DNA of 37,759 nt from Paucimonas sp. (GTDB lineage Bacteria; Pseudomonadota; Gammaproteobacteria; Pseudomonadales; Pseudomonadaceae): the NCBI GenBank assembly GCA_031253995.1, contig JAIRVG010000101.1, positions 1 to 37,759 of the forward strand. Direction: 5' to 3'. The first letter of the stretch is position 1. Each line of letters opens with the position of its first letter. Below are positions 8,571 to 16,637 of this stretch, in pieces. A program made the position numbers and the translations under genes. The notes below the pieces were generated by a model. The model was given only the letters and a program-made list of their open reading frames with translations, made no database searches and was not told the origin of the DNA.

Positions 8571-8607
8571 GCTCCACGGACCAAAAAGAAAGACAGGGGC
8601 CGATTTC

Positions 8608-9369
8608 ATGACAAGCACGATATTCAAGGATCACTTCTCCAGCGGCTCGGCCGGCTACGCGGCCTACCGCCCGAGCTACCCGCTGGAACTGATCGACGAA
8701 CTCACCAGCATCAGCCCCGGCACCGGCCGGGCCCTGGATTGCGGCTGCGGCACCGGGCAGCTCTCGGTACTGCTGGCCGAACGCTTCGACGAAGTGATCG
8801 CCACCGACGCCAGCGCCGCACAGATCGCCGCCGCCGAACCGCGCGAGGGCGTGGTCTACCGTACCGCCCCGGCCGAGGACAGCGGCCTGCGCAGCGACAG
8901 CGTCGACCTCGTCACCGTGGCCCAGGCCGCGCACTGGCTGGACCTCGACGCCTTCTATGCCGAAGCCCGGCGCATCGCCCGGCCGCAAGCGGCCATCGCC
9001 CTGATCACCTACGGCGTGCTGCACCTGGACGGCGAACTGGATCGACCTCTGCAGCATTTCTACTACCAGACCGTCGCCCCCTACTGGCCGCCGGAGCGCC
9101 GCCATGTCGAGACCGGCTACCGCGACCTGCCCTTCCCCTTCGCGGAAATCGAGGTGCCGCCGCAGGTGATCGAGGTGCACTGGAGCTTGCCGCAGTTGAT
9201 CGGCTACCTGAACACCTGGTCGGCAGTGAAGGCGGCGGAGCGGGCGCTGGGCAGCAATCCGGTGGACACCGTGGCGCAGCAACTGGCCGAGGAATGGGGT
9301 GATCCACAGAACCGCAGGCGGGTGACCTGGCCGTTGACGATCCGCGCAGGACGGTTACGAGACGCCTGA
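8608..9369 (+). CDS. Class I SAM-dependent methyltransferase
   Basis: This 253-aa cytoplasmic enzyme carries motif I ALDCGCGTG at about residues 42-50 and the acidic ATDASAAQI loop about 20 residues later. The family profile is the Methyltransf_11 type, with a C-terminal half containing WPPERRHVETGYRDLPFPF as in the yeast Tmt1/Crg1-like small-molecule methyltransferases. It starts with MTSTIFKDHFSSGSAGYAAY, a common opening for this subgroup. The substrate is unknown. It follows the FecR-like gene by 37 bp and may share its transcript; its stop is only 2 bp from the stop of the convergent zntB gene. Confidence 0.88.
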   Translation: MTSTIFKDHFSSGSAGYAAYRPSYPLELIDELTSISPGTGRALDCGCGTGQLSVLLAERFDEVIATDASAAQIAAAEPREGVVYRTAPAEDSGLRSDSVDLVTVAQAAHWLDLDAFYAEARRIARPQAAIALITYGVLHLDGELDRPLQHFYYQTVAPYWPPERRHVETGYRDLPFPFAEIEVPPQVIEVHWSLPQLIGYLNTWSAVKAAERALGSNPVDTVAQQLAEEWGDPQNRRRVTWPLTIRAGRLRDA

Positions 9370-9371
9370 GG

Positions 9372-10388
9372 TCAGTAGTCCCCACGCTTGCGAAACGCCC
9401 AGCGCCCCGCCAGTGCCGTGAACGTCGCCACCAGCACCACCAGAACCCAGAACCCGTGCGGGTCGTCCGAGAGCGGCACGCCACCGACGTTCATCCCGAA
9501 GAAACCGGCAATGATGTTGATCGGCAGCGCCAGCACCGTGACCACCGTCAGGGTGAACAGGGTGCGGTTGTTCTCTTCGGTGAGCTTGGCGGCGATCTCT
9601 TCCTGCAACAGCTTGATCCGCTCCACCAGCGCCGTGAGGTCGTTGATGATCACCGAGAACTCCTCGGTGGCCGCGCGCAGCTGACGGATGTCCTGCTCCT
9701 GCAGCCATTCGGGCGGACGGTTGAGCAGGCGCAGCAAGGAGCCCGGCTCCAGCGCCAGCAAGCGCTGCAGGCGCACCAGCACGCGGCGCATGGCGCTGAG
9801 GTCGGCGCGGTTGACGCTGAGACGCTGGGACAGCAACTGGTCTTCAATGCGATCCACATTGACGGTGGTCTCGCGAACGATCTGGGTCAGCACGTCGCCC
9901 TGGTCCCCCAGCAGGTGCACCAGCAGCTCGATGGTCGAACTGAAACGTTCGCCACGCTTCACCGAGGAGCGCAGGCGATCCACCGAATGCAGCGGCTGCA
10001 GGCGCGTGCTCACCAGCAGGCGCCGGCGCACGCAGGCCCACAGGGTGGAAACATCGGAAGAGACCAGGCCGAAATTGAACACCACGTCGTTGACCACCGC
10101 GAGCAAGGCATCGTCGGCGTGTTCGATGCGGGTCGAGCGCGAGCCTTCGCGCAGGGTTTCGAAGAAGGTTTCGGGCAAGTCCAGGCTGCCCTTCATCCAG
10201 CGCTCGCAAGCAGCGTGGGCGAGGTTCATGTGCAGCCAGAGGAATTCTTCGGGATCGCGGGGGTCGAGTAGCAGCTCCAGGGCCTCGGTGGAACCGATCT
10301 CGCGCCCCGGCTGGCCGGGACGGAAGACGAAGCCATAGAGCAGGCCGTTCAGATCCGCGTCCTGATGATGGCCCTGGGTCGTGATCAT
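9372..10388 (-). CDS. zntB: ZntB/CorA-family divalent metal transporter
   Basis: This 338-aa protein belongs to the 2-TM-GxN family, which forms homopentameric channels in the inner membrane; the ZntB branch moves zinc. A long soluble N-terminal part (HQDADLNGLLYGFVF, then helical SVNRADLSAMRRVLVRLQR) leads to two C-terminal membrane helices. The signature GMN is at about residues 298-300 in GFFGMNVGGVPL, which resembles ZntB more than Mg-transporting CorA. I chose the ATG at 10388 (MITTQGHHQ) over the TTG at 10400, because GAGA lies at usable spacing before it. It lies 22 bp downstream of the Ppx/GppA gene and may be co-transcribed with it. Confidence 0.87.
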   Translation of the reverse strand: MITTQGHHQDADLNGLLYGFVFRPGQPGREIGSTEALELLLDPRDPEEFLWLHMNLAHAACERWMKGSLDLPETFFETLREGSRSTRIEHADDALLAVVNDVVFNFGLVSSDVSTLWACVRRRLLVSTRLQPLHSVDRLRSSVKRGERFSSTIELLVHLLGDQGDVLTQIVRETTVNVDRIEDQLLSQRLSVNRADLSAMRRVLVRLQRLLALEPGSLLRLLNRPPEWLQEQDIRQLRAATEEFSVIINDLTALVERIKLLQEEIAAKLTEENNRTLFTLTVVTVLALPINIIAGFFGMNVGGVPLSDDPHGFWVLVVLVATFTALAGRWAFRKRGDY

Positions 10389-10410
10389 GCGGGCTCTCAA
10401 GGGGGTTGGA

Positions 10411-11355
10411 TCAGTGGCCGGAACCGGTGTCCATCAGGCTGTGCAGCAGGCCGAAGCGCAGGCCGGGCTCGGACGGGGTCATGTCCTCGATGCCGAACAC
10501 CTTGAACGCCGCCAGCATGATCGCCAGGCCGCCGGGCAGCATGCCCTGGCGGTGCTCCTGCAGGCCGCCGAGCTTGAGGCGCTTGACCTGGCCGGCGTCC
10601 AGCAGGGCCAGGGACAGGCGCAACAGGCCGGCATAGGTGATGCCATCACGCCCGCCTTCGTTGAGGCCGTTGGCCTTGAGCACCCGGGAGAGCATGCGCG
10701 CGGTGCCGGACGAACCGATCGCCGCGTGCCAGCCATGTTCGCGGATGTAGCCGTCGACCTGGGAGAACTCCAGGGTGGCGTGCTGTTCCGCCTGTTGCAG
10801 GGCGCGGCTGTCGACGCGGCCGCCGGGGAAGTAGCGCTTGCCGAAGGTGCCGCTGCCGATGGTCAGGCTTTCGGTGAAGATCGGTTGCTTGCCGCGACCG
10901 ACGATCAGCTCGGTGGAGCCGCCACCGATGTCCACCACCAGGCGGGTGGTCTTGTCGCAGGGCATGGTGTGGGCGATGCCGGAGAACACCAGTTCGGCTT
11001 CTTCCTGGCCGGAAATCACGCTGATGGGAAAGCCCAGGCGCGCCTCGGCGCCTTCGAGGAACACCGCCGCGTTGCGCGCCTGGCGCACCGCGCTGGTGGC
11101 CACGGCACGCACCCGGCCTTCCTTGAAGCCGCTGAGGTGCTTGCCGAAACGCTCCAGGGCCTGCCAGCCGCGTTCCAGGGCCAGCTTGTCCAGGGCGTCG
11201 CCACGCAGGCCTTCGGCCAGGCGCACCGGCTCGCGCAGGCTTTTCACCTTGCGGATCACCGGGCGACGGTTGCACAGGATGGGTTGACCGATGGTCATGC
11301 GAAACGCGTTGGAGCCGAGATCGACCGCTGCAAACAGGGGGGCGCTGCCTTTCAT
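10411..11355 (-). CDS. Short Ppx/GppA-family phosphatase
   Basis: This 314-aa protein of the ASKHA fold has the two phosphate-binding loops expected: AAVDLGSNAFRMTI (about residues 9-22) and VVDIGGGSTELIVG (about 140-153), plus the family GSSGTARML stretch. These enzymes split polyphosphate or pppGpp. It lacks the C-terminal helical (HD-like) domains of the 500-aa Ppx and GppA of enterobacteria and so resembles the short form. AGGA precedes the ATG by about 8 bases. Whether polyphosphate or pppGpp is the substrate cannot be told from sequence. Confidence 0.87.
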   Translation of the reverse strand: MKGSAPLFAAVDLGSNAFRMTIGQPILCNRRPVIRKVKSLREPVRLAEGLRGDALDKLALERGWQALERFGKHLSGFKEGRVRAVATSAVRQARNAAVFLEGAEARLGFPISVISGQEEAELVFSGIAHTMPCDKTTRLVVDIGGGSTELIVGRGKQPIFTESLTIGSGTFGKRYFPGGRVDSRALQQAEQHATLEFSQVDGYIREHGWHAAIGSSGTARMLSRVLKANGLNEGGRDGITYAGLLRLSLALLDAGQVKRLKLGGLQEHRQGMLPGGLAIMLAAFKVFGIEDMTPSEPGLRFGLLHSLMDTGSGH

Positions 11356-11531
11356 GCGAGAGTTCCTGGGGCCCGGGGGACCAATGGCGGGATGTTACAT
11401 CTCATTTCATGACACTTCGGTGACGGCGGCTCCCGTACGGTCCGCGCCCGGCTGAGCCTTCAGCTTTTGCGCCTCAGGCCGATGAACCGGTTAATCCCCC
11501 TCGCCTTGTGCCGTGCCACTGAGGATTTGCC

Positions 11532-13211
11532 ATGCAGCTGACTCTAAAAACAAAACTGCTGTTGCTCGCCGTACTCCCCGTCCTGCTCTTCGCCCTGGTC
11601 ATCAGCGGCGCCGCCGATCGCATCCTGCGCAGCCTCGCCGACAACGAGATCGCCGAAACCCGCCAACGCCTGCTGGATGAAAGCCGGCAGAACCTGGAAA
11701 ACTCCATGCAGATCGCCATCGGCGCGGTCAAGGGCCTCTACGACGCCGCCGCCAACGGCGACCAGGCCAGCCGCGACCAGGCCATCGCCCTGCTGTCCAG
11801 GATCAAGTACGGCAAGGACGGCTACTTCTTCGCCCACGACTCCAACGTGGTCCGCCTGTTCCGCGGCGACAGCCCGGTGGACGTGGGCAAGAACCTCAGC
11901 GACCGCAAGGACGTCAACGGCGTCTACATCAACCGCGAGCTGGTGCGGGTGGCCAAGGACGGCAGCCACTACGTCAACTACAGCTCGCCGCTGCCCGGCA
12001 ACGAAAGCGTGCAGGTGCCCAAGCTGGCCTACAGCTTCTACCTGCCGAAATGGGACATGGCGGTCGGCACCGCGGTGAACCTGGACAACATCGAGCTGCG
12101 CATCACCGAACTGCGCGGCGAGATCGACCAGCGCATCGACTCGATCCTCACCAGCATCGTCGCCATCGCCGCCGTGCTGCTGGTGATCCTCGGCGTTGCC
12201 GGGCTGATGCTCAGCAATACCCTGCTCAAGCCGCTCAAGGCGATGAAGGACAACCTCGACGCCATCGCCGCCGGTGACGGCGACCTCACCCACCGCCTGC
12301 AGGCCGGCAACGACGAGCTGGGCCAGCTGGCGGCGTCGTTCAACCGCTTCGTCGAGAAGATCCAGGGCCTGGTGCGCCAGGTGGTGCAGGTCAGCGGCGA
12401 GCTGTCGAGCCTGGTGGAGGCCGTGGAAAGCCAGAGCCGGCGTTCCGAGCAGGCGATGGAAGCGCAACGTCACGAAACCACCCAGGTGGCCACGGCGATC
12501 AACCAGATGTCCGCCGCCGCCCTGGAAGTGGCGCACAGCGCGCAGAACGCCGCCCAGGCCGCCCAGGAAACCGACAGCCAGGGTCAGCAGGCGCGTAGCG
12601 TGGTGGACGGCAGCATCAAGCGAATCCACGCGCTGGTGGAGAACATCCGCGGCAGCGGCACCTCGCTGGACAGCCTGCAACAGGACGTGCAGTCCATCGT
12701 CGGCGTGCTCGGGGTGATCCGCTCGATCGCCGAGCAGACCAACCTCCTCGCCCTCAACGCCGCCATCGAGGCCGCGCGGGCCGGCGAGGCCGGACGCGGC
12801 TTCGCGGTGGTCGCCGACGAGGTGCGCAGCCTGGCCAGCCGCACCCAGCAGAGCACCCAGGAAATCCAGGGCATGATCGACCGTCTTACCGCCGGCACCC
12901 ATTCGGCGGTGGAGTCCATGCGCCACTCCTGCGAGACCGGCGACAGCACCCGTGACCAGGCCAGCGAGGCAGGCACCTCGCTGGATGCCATGGCGGCGCT
13001 GATCGGCACCATCAGTTCGATGAACGCGCAGATCGCCAGTGCCGCCGAGGAACAGACGGCGGTGGCCGAGGAAATCAACCGCAGCGTGCACCAGATCGCC
13101 CAGTCGGTGGACAGCGTGGCCGAGCAGACGCGCCAGGGGACGCAGACGGCGCGGAGTCTTTCGGCGCTGGAGGGGCAGTTGCGGGCGTTGGTGAAGCAGT
13201 TCCGCATCTAG
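11532..13211 (+). CDS. Methyl-accepting chemotaxis protein with a single Cache domain
   Basis: This 559-aa chemoreceptor has membrane helix 1 at about residues 8-28, a periplasmic sCache sensor at about 40-190 (YGKDGYFFAHDSN and YSFYLPKWDMAVGTAVN are typical), helix 2 at about 203-228, a HAMP domain to about 282, and a cytoplasmic signalling rod whose hairpin tip EQTNLLALNAAIEAARAGE is near residue 400-420. It lacks the C-terminal pentapeptide that tethers CheR. sCache receptors of this shape in Pseudomonas often sense small organic acids, but the ligand here is not known. It is transcribed alone and ends at a strong two-way terminator hairpin. Confidence 0.93.
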   Translation: MQLTLKTKLLLLAVLPVLLFALVISGAADRILRSLADNEIAETRQRLLDESRQNLENSMQIAIGAVKGLYDAAANGDQASRDQAIALLSRIKYGKDGYFFAHDSNVVRLFRGDSPVDVGKNLSDRKDVNGVYINRELVRVAKDGSHYVNYSSPLPGNESVQVPKLAYSFYLPKWDMAVGTAVNLDNIELRITELRGEIDQRIDSILTSIVAIAAVLLVILGVAGLMLSNTLLKPLKAMKDNLDAIAAGDGDLTHRLQAGNDELGQLAASFNRFVEKIQGLVRQVVQVSGELSSLVEAVESQSRRSEQAMEAQRHETTQVATAINQMSAAALEVAHSAQNAAQAAQETDSQGQQARSVVDGSIKRIHALVENIRGSGTSLDSLQQDVQSIVGVLGVIRSIAEQTNLLALNAAIEAARAGEAGRGFAVVADEVRSLASRTQQSTQEIQGMIDRLTAGTHSAVESMRHSCETGDSTRDQASEAGTSLDAMAALIGTISSMNAQIASAAEEQTAVAEEINRSVHQIAQSVDSVAEQTRQGTQTARSLSALEGQLRALVKQFRI

Positions 13212-13219
13212 CTGATCTT

Positions 13220-13258
13220 TCGGTCCTCATCGCGGGCGTTGTCCGCGATGAGGACCGA
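13220..13258. terminator. Bidirectional hairpin between convergent genes
   Basis: Perfect 16-bp arms (13220-13235 and 13243-13258, TCGGTCCTCATCGCGG and its complement) around a 7-base loop. It begins 9 bases after the chemoreceptor stop and ends 2 bases before the stop of the small minus-strand gene. There is no long T-run, so ending transcription is likely but not certain. A REP-like origin is possible. Confidence 0.6.
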
Positions 13259-13259
13259 C

Positions 13260-13439
13260 TCAGGAACGCTTTCCGGTACGGTTGTCCGGCCCGCCCTGCG
13301 GCGCCTTGGCAGGACCTGCGGGGTCCACCTGCGGGTCGTCGAGGTCCGGCGAGTCCGGGTCGAAACCGGGATTCTCCTTGCCACTGGAATGTTCCGAGGA
13401 ATGGGGGCCTTGCGGGTGACGCGGCTTGTCGTTGCTCAT
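13260..13439 (-). CDS. 59-aa disordered acidic small protein, unknown
   Basis: From the ATG at 13439, with AGGAG seven bases upstream, this gives a 59-aa protein (MSNDKPRHPQGPHSSEHSSG, then many D, P and G residues such as PDSPDLDDPQVDPAGPAK). It has no hydrophobic segment and no fold that I recognise and should be intrinsically disordered. The strong ribosome site and its fit between a terminator hairpin and a gap argue that it is real. Similar short low-complexity proteins are common in Pseudomonas without known function. A longer frame from 13469 exists but has no ribosome site. Confidence 0.65.
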   Translation of the reverse strand: MSNDKPRHPQGPHSSEHSSGKENPGFDPDSPDLDDPQVDPAGPAKAPQGGPDNRTGKRS

Positions 13440-13636
13440 GGCGCAGCTCCTGTCGGGCATGTCGGACATTAGGCCCGGCCACCGTCCACGGCGTTCAATC
13501 CGATCGCGCCGTTTCGCCCGTTTCCAGCGAACGGGCTGTTGGCTCGCAAGCCATTGGCCGCACAGCTTTTAAAGCAGTTCGTCGGGCTCCGCCAAATCGG
13601 GTTGAGCCCCTGGGCCGTGCCTCACGTCGTACCTGA

Positions 13637-13654
13637 ACACAGGCTGTCCTGTGT
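13637..13654. promoter_or_regulatory. Short perfect dyad upstream of the KGG gene
   Basis: ACACAGG and CCTGTGT flank CTGT, forming a perfect 7-bp dyad 34 bases before the KGG protein start. It could be an operator or a leader hairpin. No factor is assigned. The rest of the 249-bp gap 13440-13688 shows no gene. Confidence 0.3.
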
Positions 13655-13688
13655 CGATTGCACGTGAATCCACATGAGGTGAGTGATC

Positions 13689-13883
13689 ATGGCCAACAAA
13701 GAAGGCAAGCCAGTCAATACCAATCCGGGCAACTTCGCCAATGACCGCCAGAAGGCATCCGAAGCCGGGCGCAAAGGGGGCCAGGCCTCCGGTGGCAACT
13801 TCGCCAACGACCGCCAGCGCGCCTCGGAAGCCGGTCGGGTTGGCGGACAGAACAGCCATGGCGGTGGTCGCAAGAGCCAGTAG
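13689..13883 (+). CDS. KGG-repeat stress-type small protein
   Basis: This 64-aa hydrophilic protein contains two tandem copies of the KGG (stress_induced bacterial acidophilic repeat) motif: GNFANDRQKASEAGRKGGQ and then GNFANDRQRASEAGRVGGQ. The second copy has VGG instead of KGG. Members such as E. coli YciG and Bacillus GsiB are induced under general stress or starvation. AGGTGAG lies six bases before the ATG at 13689, which I prefer to the GTG two codons earlier. No membrane segment or enzyme motif is present, and the molecular role is not established. Confidence 0.88.
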   Translation: MANKEGKPVNTNPGNFANDRQKASEAGRKGGQASGGNFANDRQRASEAGRVGGQNSHGGGRKSQ

Positions 13884-13900
13884 CTACCCACCTTCAGGCG

Positions 13901-13917
13901 GGGCTGCCTTGCAGCCC
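13901..13917. terminator. Hairpin between KGG gene and MFS gene
   Basis: GGGCTGC and GCAGCCC pair around a 3-base loop, followed by TTCTCT, in the 39-bp gap between two convergent stops. It is a plausible but weak terminator for the KGG gene. Confidence 0.45.
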
Positions 13918-13922
13918 TTCTC

Positions 13923-15113
13923 TCAACGCACCGGAAAACCATGTCGCCGCGCCGCCACGACCGCCAGCAGGGTCGCGAGCAGCAACAGCACCAAGGCCGG
14001 CGAAAACACCACAATCCCCATCCGCTCCAGCAACACACCACCCAGGATTCCGCCCCCGGCGATGGCGATATTCCACGCCGTGACCAGCATCGACTGGGCC
14101 ACATCCGCCGCACCGCCTGCGGCCTTGGCCAGCGCGGTCTGGAACAGCGTAGGCGCCCCGCCATAGGACAGGCCCCAGGCCGCCATCGCCGCGTAGATCA
14201 GCGGCGCCGAGCCACGGGCCACGCCCAGCACCAGCGCAGCCAGGCCGAACAACGCGACGCAGGCCAGGGTCAGTCCACGCAGGTGCTGGTCGATCAACAC
14301 GCCGATCAGCCAGATGCCCAGCAGCGAAGCGAGCCCGAACACCAGCAGCACCAGGTCCGTGCGCTCGGCCATGCCCGCCGCCGCGAGGAACGGCGCAATG
14401 TAGGTGTAGAGAATGTTGTGGGCGAGGACGAAAACCAGCACCACGAACAACACCGGACGCACGCCGGGCAAGCCGAACACCCGTCCCAGCGAAAGCCGCT
14501 GGCCCGCAGCCTGGCCCGGAAAATCGGCGACCTTCAGGCGTACCCAGAGCATCAGTAGCACCGCCAGCAGGCTCATCAGCAGGAAGCAGGTGCGCCAGCC
14601 GAGCAGGTTACCCAGCAAGGTCCCGCCCGGCACGCCAAGGGACAGCGCCAGCGGCGCGCCGACCATGGCGATCGCGATGGCCCGCCCCTGCTGCTGCGGC
14701 GCCACCATGCGCGCGGCATAACCGGCCAGCAGCGCCCAGAGCAGGCCGGCGGACATACCGGCAACGAAACGCGCCAGCAGGGTCAGCCCGTAGTGGCTGG
14801 AAAACGCCGTAACGGTATTGGCCACCACGAAACCACCCAGCGCGGCCAGCAACAGGGGCCGGCGGCGCATGCCACGGGTCAGGGCGATCAGGGGAATGGC
14901 GGCCACCAGCGAGCCGATGGCGTAGAGCGTCACCAACTGCCCGGCCAGCGCTTCGGAGATCCCCAGCCCGGCGCTGATCGGCGGCAGCAGTCCCGCCGGC
15001 AGTGCCTCGGTGAGGATGGTGACGAACCCGGTCAGGGCCAGGGCCAGCAGCGCGGCGACCGGCAGGCGGGTCGCCTCGCGGTCGTCGAGTGGTACGGAGG
15101 GAGAAAGTGCCAT
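13923..15113 (-). CDS. MFS efflux transporter (DHA1 type)
   Basis: This 396-aa protein has about 12 membrane helices. Features of the 12-helix drug:H+ antiporter group include LTEALPAGLLPPISAGLGIS near helix 1, LTRGMRRRPLL in the loop between helices 2 and 3, and RFVAGMSAGLLWALLAGYA. It resembles the arabinose/drug exporters SotB/YdhP/AraJ. I use the ATG at 15113, which has GAGG about 7 bases upstream, not the longer frame from 15170. The gene is divergent from a LysR regulator with 109 bp between starts, a layout that suggests control by that regulator. The substrate is unknown. Confidence 0.9.
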   Translation of the reverse strand: MALSPSVPLDDREATRLPVAALLALALTGFVTILTEALPAGLLPPISAGLGISEALAGQLVTLYAIGSLVAAIPLIALTRGMRRRPLLLAALGGFVVANTVTAFSSHYGLTLLARFVAGMSAGLLWALLAGYAARMVAPQQQGRAIAIAMVGAPLALSLGVPGGTLLGNLLGWRTCFLLMSLLAVLLMLWVRLKVADFPGQAAGQRLSLGRVFGLPGVRPVLFVVLVFVLAHNILYTYIAPFLAAAGMAERTDLVLLVFGLASLLGIWLIGVLIDQHLRGLTLACVALFGLAALVLGVARGSAPLIYAAMAAWGLSYGGAPTLFQTALAKAAGGAADVAQSMLVTAWNIAIAGGGILGGVLLERMGIVVFSPALVLLLLATLLAVVAARRHGFPVR

Positions 15114-15222
15114 GGTTGCGCCTCGTCGAATACAGGCGGCCATGCTCGGGCCATCGCCCATGCAAGACAATAATGCTAGGGTTCAAAACATATCGGACAA
15201 AAATTCGTTAATAAGGGCCCGC

Positions 15223-16113
15223 ATGGAATCGCTCAATGGCATCGCCTTTTTCGTCCAGGCCGCGGAAACCCGCAGCTTTTCCGAGGCCGGACGTTTGCTC
15301 GGGGTCTCCCCGTCGGCGGTGGGCAAGAGCATCTGCCGCCTGGAACAACGCCTCGGCGTGCGCCTGTTCCACCGCAGCACCCGCAGCATCACCCTGACCG
15401 CCGAGGGCGCGCTGTTTCTCGAACGCTGCCGGCGCGTGCTCTGCGAGCTGGAGGCGGCCGAACTGGAGCTGTCCGAAACGCAACAGGCCCCCCGCGGCAA
15501 GCTCCGGGTCAGCCTGCCGCTGGCCGGCATGCTGGTCATCCCGGCGATTACCGCCTTCATGCAACGCTACCCGGCCATCGAACTGGACGTGGATTTCTCC
15601 GACCGCCTGGTGGACGTGATCGAGGAAGGTTTCGATGCGGTGGTGCGTACCGGTGAACCCGCCGACTCGCGCCTGATGTCCCGCCCGCTGGGCAACTACC
15701 ACCGGCAACTGGTGGCCGCGCCGGACTACCTGGCGCGCCGCGGCACGCCGCAGGTGCCTGCCGACCTCGCCCACCACAATTGCCTGCAGTACCGGCTGCC
15801 CACCACCGGCAGGTTCGAGGCCTGGCCGCTGAAGGAGGACGGTCCACGGGAGTGGAAACTGCCGGCCTCGATGATCTGCAACACCTCCGCCGCCCTGGTG
15901 GATGTGGCGCGGGCCGGCCTGGGCATCGCCTGCCTGCCGGATTTCATGGTGCGCGAGGCCATCGCCCGGGGGGAACTGGTGGAGGTGCTGGGGGCGCATG
16001 TCGAACACCAGGGCAGCTTCCGCCTGCTCTGGCCGTCGAGCAAGCAACTGGCGCCAAAGCTGCGGGTGTTCATCGACTTCATGTGTGCGCAGCTGTTCAA
16101 GCCGCCCGCCTGA
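15223..16113 (+). CDS. LysR-family transcriptional regulator
   Basis: This 296-aa protein has the family's winged helix-turn-helix at residues 1-60 (SFSEAGRLLGVSPSAVGKSI, then RLEQRLGVRLFHRSTRSI) and a periplasmic-binding-like effector domain from about residue 88. It belongs to the large branch that includes DmlR and similar regulators (FDAVVRTGEPADSRLMSRPL). AAGGG lies before the ATG. It is divergent from the MFS exporter and is likely its regulator; the co-inducer is unknown. Confidence 0.92.
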   Translation: MESLNGIAFFVQAAETRSFSEAGRLLGVSPSAVGKSICRLEQRLGVRLFHRSTRSITLTAEGALFLERCRRVLCELEAAELELSETQQAPRGKLRVSLPLAGMLVIPAITAFMQRYPAIELDVDFSDRLVDVIEEGFDAVVRTGEPADSRLMSRPLGNYHRQLVAAPDYLARRGTPQVPADLAHHNCLQYRLPTTGRFEAWPLKEDGPREWKLPASMICNTSAALVDVARAGLGIACLPDFMVREAIARGELVEVLGAHVEHQGSFRLLWPSSKQLAPKLRVFIDFMCAQLFKPPA

Positions 16114-16115
16114 AC

Positions 16116-16592
16116 TCAGTGGCTGTCGGTGCTCGACACGGAAAATGCACTGCGGATGAAATGCTCCAGCTCGTCGGCCTGGAGGATCTCGATGGAGAAA
16201 TGCCCGAAGCGCTTGGGTAGCCAGATGATCCTTACTCCACTCGGCGTATCCAGCTGATCACGGGACAGCGGCAGGCCGTTCTCGTCCTCGGGCTGTTCGC
16301 CGTTGGCCAGCAACTCATCGTAGGCGGCGAGGATATCCGGGGTGGTGTAGCACTGCCGGTAGATAGTGCCCTCCCCGTTGCGCTCCAGCAGTTCGTGCAG
16401 GTTGCCGGCCAGGGGCTGGACCAGGATGAAACGCTCGCTGCCGAACAGCACCACCGCATAGCGCACGTGCAAGCTGTCGCGCTGCCAGGTGAACGGCCGC
16501 GACACCCGCGCCGAGAATACCCGCGCGTAATGGGCGCAGGCGGCTTCGAGGTCGTTGACCAACACATCCACGTGACTGAATTTCAGGTCCAT
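16116..16592 (-). CDS. VOC/glyoxalase-like protein
   Basis: This 158-aa protein has the start of a vicinal oxygen chelate domain (DLKFSHVDVLVNDLEAACAHY, positions 2-22) and the paired beta-alpha-beta-beta-beta layout, ending with HFSIEILQADELEHFI. The first-position metal ligand H7 is present, but I cannot assign the others, so catalysis is uncertain. Close relatives include dioxygenase, lyase and antibiotic-binding proteins. It is convergent with the LysR gene and lies 45 bp downstream of the AEC permease, and so could be transcribed separately. Confidence 0.75.
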   Translation of the reverse strand: MDLKFSHVDVLVNDLEAACAHYARVFSARVSRPFTWQRDSLHVRYAVVLFGSERFILVQPLAGNLHELLERNGEGTIYRQCYTTPDILAAYDELLANGEQPEDENGLPLSRDQLDTPSGVRIIWLPKRFGHFSIEILQADELEHFIRSAFSVSSTDSH

Positions 16593-16637
16593 GACGGGGT
16601 TCCATGCAGCAGGGACAAGGCGCTCAGGGTAACCGCG

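Noticed and set aside
10389..10400. TTG start four codons before the zntB ATG
   Set aside because: No ribosome site at the right distance; the ATG has one.
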